A stretch of 8,369 bases of DNA from NCBI GenBank assembly GCA_021295835.1, contig JAGWBP010000019.1, positions 1 through 8,369 on the forward strand. Direction: 5' to 3'. The translations under genes were made by a program, and so were the position numbers. Shown piece after piece: positions 6,098 through 8,369 of the stretch; position 1 is the stretch's first letter, and the number at the start of each line of letters is the position of its first letter. The notes beneath the pieces are model-generated. The model ran no database searches. It was not told the origin of the DNA and saw only the letters and a program-made list of their open reading frames with translations. Origin of the DNA: Gemmatimonadota bacterium. Its GTDB lineage: Bacteria; Gemmatimonadota; Gemmatimonadetes; Longimicrobiales; Gaopeijiaceae.

Positions 6098-8034
6098 GCA
6101 CCCCCGACCGCCCCTCCATCTGCGTCTCGCTCCCCGACGGCCGCGAAGTCGCTCTCCCCGAGGGTGCCACCGCCGCGGATCTGGCCGCCGAGATCGGTCC
6201 GGGGCTGGCCCGCGCGGCCCTCGCGGCGATTGTGGGCGGCGAAGTCCGCGACCTCTCTCGCCCGCTCCCGGACGGTGCCGAGGTCCGGCTGCTGACCGAG
6301 CGCGACCCGGAGGCGCTGGGCGTGCTTCGCCACTCCGCGGCCCACGTCCTCGCGACCGCCGTGCGCGAGCTCGTGCCGACCGCCGGGATCGGCTTCGGCC
6401 CCGCGATCGACGACGGCTTCTACTACGACTTCGACGTGCCCGAGCCGTTCACGCCAGACCAGGTCGCGGCCATCGAGGAGCGCATGGCCGCCGTGATCGA
6501 GGCCGATCACCCCTTCGAGCGCCAGGCGGTGTCGCGCCAGGAGGCCCGCGACCTCTTTTCGGACGACCCGCTCAAGCTGGAGCGCCTGGGCGAGATCGGC
6601 GACGACGAGGAGATCACCGTCTACCGGGACGGCCCCTTTCTGGACCTGTGTCGCGGCCCCCACGTCCCCTCCACGGGCCGCCTCAGGCACTACCGGCTGC
6701 TCAGCGCCGCCGGGGCCTACTGGAGGGGCGACGAGCGCCGCCGGATGCTCCAGCGCATCTACGGCACCGCCTTCTTCCGCGCCAAGGACCTTCGCGCCCA
6801 CCTGCACCGCCTGGAGGAGGCCAGGAAGCGCGATCACCGAGTTCTCGGCAAGCGCCTCGACCTCTTCTCCGTCCAGGAGGAGGTGGGAGCTGGGCTGGTG
6901 CTCTGGCACCCGCACGGGGGGCGCGTACGGCGGATCGTCGAGGACTTCCTGCGCGAGTCCCTGGTCGCGCACGGCTACGAGCTGGTGTACACGCCCCACC
7001 TGGCCAGCGAGGAGCTCTACCGGATTTCGGGGCATCTGGATGTCTTCTCCGAGGACATGTTTCCCGCCATGGAGTCCGGCGGCGACCGCTTCCGCATGAA
7101 GCCGATGAACTGCCCGCATCACTTCATGATCTACCGCTCCCAGGTGCGCTCCTATCGGGATCTGCCCCTGCGCTTCGCCGAGCTCGGGACATGCTACCGC
7201 TACGAGCGCTCGGGCACGCTGCACGGGATGCTGAGGGTGCGCTCCTTCACCCAGGACGACGCCCACATCTTCATACGCGAGGATCAGATTGCCGACGAGT
7301 ACAATCGGCTCCTCGACCTGGGAGACCACCTGCTCGGGGTCTTCGGGTACGAGTACCGGGTGGCGCTATCGACGCGCCCCGAGAAGGCAATTGGGGATGC
7401 GGCCATCTACGACGACGCCTCGGCTAGGCTGGCGGAGGTGCTCCGGGACCGAGGCCTCGACTTCGAGATCGACGATGGGGGCGGCGCCTTCTACGGCCCA
7501 AAGGTGGACATCCTGGTCACCGACGCCCTTGGCCGCGAGTGGCAGGGGGGGACCTTCCAGCTCGACTTCCTGATGCCTGAGCGCTTCGGCCTGGAGTACG
7601 TAGGCCAGGACAACCGCCGCCACCAGGTAGTGGTCGTCCACAGGACGCTCCTGGGCTCGATGGAGCGCTTCGTGGGCGGGCTGATCGAGCACTACGGCGG
7701 TGCATTTCCCCTCTGGCTCGCCCCGGTGCAGGTGCGCGTCCTGCCCGTCTCGGAGCAGTGGGACGGATCTGCCGCCGAACTGGTCGCCCAGCTCTCCGCA
7801 GTCGGCCTCCGTGTCGAGCTCGACCAGCGCGATACGCTGGGGTACAGAATCCGGGCCGCCGAGACGATTAAGGTGCCCTACATGGCCATAGTGGGCGAGC
7901 GGGAGGCGGAGGCGGGCACTGTCGCGGTGCGGGCGCGCGGGGCCAGGCGCAAGCAGGTGGCGATGGAGCGCGGCGAGTTCGTGAGCCGTCTCGCCGACGA
8001 GATGGAGAGGCGGGTCCTGGCAGTCCGCGGATAA
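6094..8034 (+). CDS. thrS: Threonine--tRNA ligase (threonyl-tRNA synthetase)
   Basis: This cytoplasmic class II synthetase joins threonine to tRNA-Thr in an ATP-dependent reaction and removes mischarged serine. At 646 residues it is full length (E. coli has 642). A TGS domain covers about 1-65. The editing domain follows, with its four key residues: His80 and His84 (HSAAH), Cys186 and His190 (CRGPH). The catalytic core spans about 245-540. It has the zinc ligands Cys340 (MNCPHH), His391 (DDAHIF) and His516 (VVVHRT), spaced as in E. coli (334, 385, 511), and motif 2 CYRYERSGTLHGMLRVRSF with Arg369. The anticodon-binding domain is at about 545-646. The ATG at 6094 overlaps the symporter stop by four bases (ATGA) and fits the family N-terminus; the upstream open frame to 6001 is spurious. 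No infC-rpmI-rplT cluster, often found after thrS, follows within the window. Confidence 0.98.
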   Translation: MSTPDRPSICVSLPDGREVALPEGATAADLAAEIGPGLARAALAAIVGGEVRDLSRPLPDGAEVRLLTERDPEALGVLRHSAAHVLATAVRELVPTAGIGFGPAIDDGFYYDFDVPEPFTPDQVAAIEERMAAVIEADHPFERQAVSRQEARDLFSDDPLKLERLGEIGDDEEITVYRDGPFLDLCRGPHVPSTGRLRHYRLLSAAGAYWRGDERRRMLQRIYGTAFFRAKDLRAHLHRLEEARKRDHRVLGKRLDLFSVQEEVGAGLVLWHPHGGRVRRIVEDFLRESLVAHGYELVYTPHLASEELYRISGHLDVFSEDMFPAMESGGDRFRMKPMNCPHHFMIYRSQVRSYRDLPLRFAELGTCYRYERSGTLHGMLRVRSFTQDDAHIFIREDQIADEYNRLLDLGDHLLGVFGYEYRVALSTRPEKAIGDAAIYDDASARLAEVLRDRGLDFEIDDGGGAFYGPKVDILVTDALGREWQGGTFQLDFLMPERFGLEYVGQDNRRHQVVVVHRTLLGSMERFVGGLIEHYGGAFPLWLAPVQVRVLPVSEQWDGSAAELVAQLSAVGLRVELDQRDTLGYRIRAAETIKVPYMAIVGEREAEAGTVAVRARGARRKQVAMERGEFVSRLADEMERRVLAVRG

Positions 8035-8125
8035 TCTCGCGCGAGCACAGAGAGGGCGAAGCTTGCCCAGAAGGGGGGGGACCGGAGAAACTGGCCGAGT
8101 TCCTGGCCCGCACGGGGCTGCAGGA

Positions 8126-8182
8126 GGCCTTCGAGGGCCGCTAGCGGCCGCAGGCCCCCACGCGGCGACGGCGAAAGCGCCG
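8126..8182 (+). terminator. GC-rich inverted repeats after thrS, possible terminator
   Basis: GGCCGCTAGCGGCC at 8136-8149 is a perfect 14-bp palindrome, flanked by GGCCT (8126-8130) and AGGCC (8152-8156), which can also pair. A second hairpin follows: CGGCG (8169-8173), loop AAAG, CGCCG (8178-8182). Neither is followed by a T-run, so this is not a textbook intrinsic terminator. Its position after the last operon gene is the main support. The first palindrome also contains the TAG that ends the coding-like tail. Confidence 0.3.
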
Positions 8183-8217
8183 AACTATATATCGAGTTAT
8201 GCGCTCTCCGTCGCTCT

Positions 8218-8369
8218 ATGGGCCTCCAGATCCGGCCAGAATCGGCCCGAAACCGTCGTTCTCGAGGGGGGGAACCCAGGCTACCGGCACCGCCGGTGCC
8301 AGTCCGCGACGTGCTCCGGAAGACCTTCGGGGACGGGATACGGCCATCCGGCGCCGAGGCGGCGCTTGC
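8218..8369 (+). CDS. Possible 5' end of a gene cut by the right window edge
   Basis: An ATG at 8218 opens a frame without stops to the window end. A GTG at 8296 in the same frame is the more plausible start, because residues from there look protein-like (MPVRDVLRKTFGDGIRPSGA and on), whereas the earlier part is Arg/Pro-rich. There is no good Shine-Dalgarno at either site; the nearest purine run, GAGGGGGGG, is too far from 8296. Only about 24 plausible residues are visible and no family can be named. It could equally be chance in GC-rich DNA. Confidence 0.2.
   Translation, partial: MGLQIRPESARNRRSRGGEPRLPAPPVPVRDVLRKTFGDGIRPSGAEAAL

Larger units (their letters stand above)
8035..8369. other. 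335-base right end without a confident gene
   Basis: Downstream of thrS I see four things. A coding-like tail ends in TAG at 8144 with residues EKLAEFLARTGLQEAFEGR (8085-8141), but its frame has no ATG, GTG or TTG after the thrS stop. GC-rich inverted repeats lie at 8126-8182. An AT-rich patch at 8183-8199 (AACTATATATCGAGTTA) stands out from the GC-rich surroundings and could hold a -10 box. A frame from an ATG at 8218 (or GTG at 8296) stays open to the edge. I cannot assign any product. Confidence 0.5.

Noticed and set aside
5908..7329. 473-codon minus-strand open frame opposite thrS
   Set aside because: It is the antisense shadow of a strongly conserved gene, a common artefact at this base composition.
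5898..7427. Long plus-strand frame overlapping the symporter and thrS
   Set aside because: It is a frame-shifted reading of thrS; the product is Arg/Pro/Gly-rich and thrS in the other frame has every catalytic residue.
8299..8369. Possible RecQ-helicase-like N-terminus (LRKTFGDGIRPSGAEAAL against the FGxxxFRPGQxEAI pattern)
   Set aside because: The spacing and the key Gln of the Q-like motif do not match, and only about 20 residues are visible. Too little to name.

Overview
This is a high-GC window (by eye about two thirds G+C or more) of bacterial chromosomal DNA. It uses GTG and TTG starts freely and packs genes tightly. The gene content (P1/DmpA-type peptidase, SLC5-type symporter, MpaB/DUF2236-type oxygenase) would suit an environmental high-GC phylum such as Gemmatimonadota. 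That placement is inference; no marker here settles it. I see no tRNA, rRNA, CRISPR array, transposase or integrase.

Layout from left to right. (1) The 5' end of a minus-strand gene that runs off the left edge, probably an MpaB/DUF2236-type oxygenase. (2) About 630 bases without a convincing gene, holding a perfect 14-bp palindrome. (3) A small four-helix membrane protein of unknown function on the plus strand. (4) A decayed MATE-family efflux gene: the first third or so is missing, and a one-base frameshift interrupts what remains. (5) Convergent to it, a two-gene minus-strand unit: a 68-residue single-helix protein with a strong ribosome binding site, then a 277-residue six-helix ABC-exporter membrane domain that has no ATPase domain. 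(6) A 275-base divergent control region. (7) A plus-strand operon of three overlapping genes: a secreted P1-family Ntn peptidase, a sodium:solute symporter and threonyl-tRNA synthetase (thrS). Each junction overlaps by 4 bases (GTGA, then ATGA). (8) A 335-base right end with hairpins, an AT-rich patch, a coding-like tail ending at 8144 and a possible partial gene at the edge.

How the genes may work together (inference): the exported peptidase would cleave small peptides or amides outside the cytoplasm, and the coupled sodium symporter could take up the product. The aminoacyl-tRNA synthetase as third cistron ties a housekeeping gene to this catabolic pair. The ABC-like membrane protein and its small partner form the other compact unit. 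I found no convincing new defence or mobile system. The most unusual items are the NBD-less ABC membrane protein with its small partner, and the peptidase-symporter-thrS coupling.
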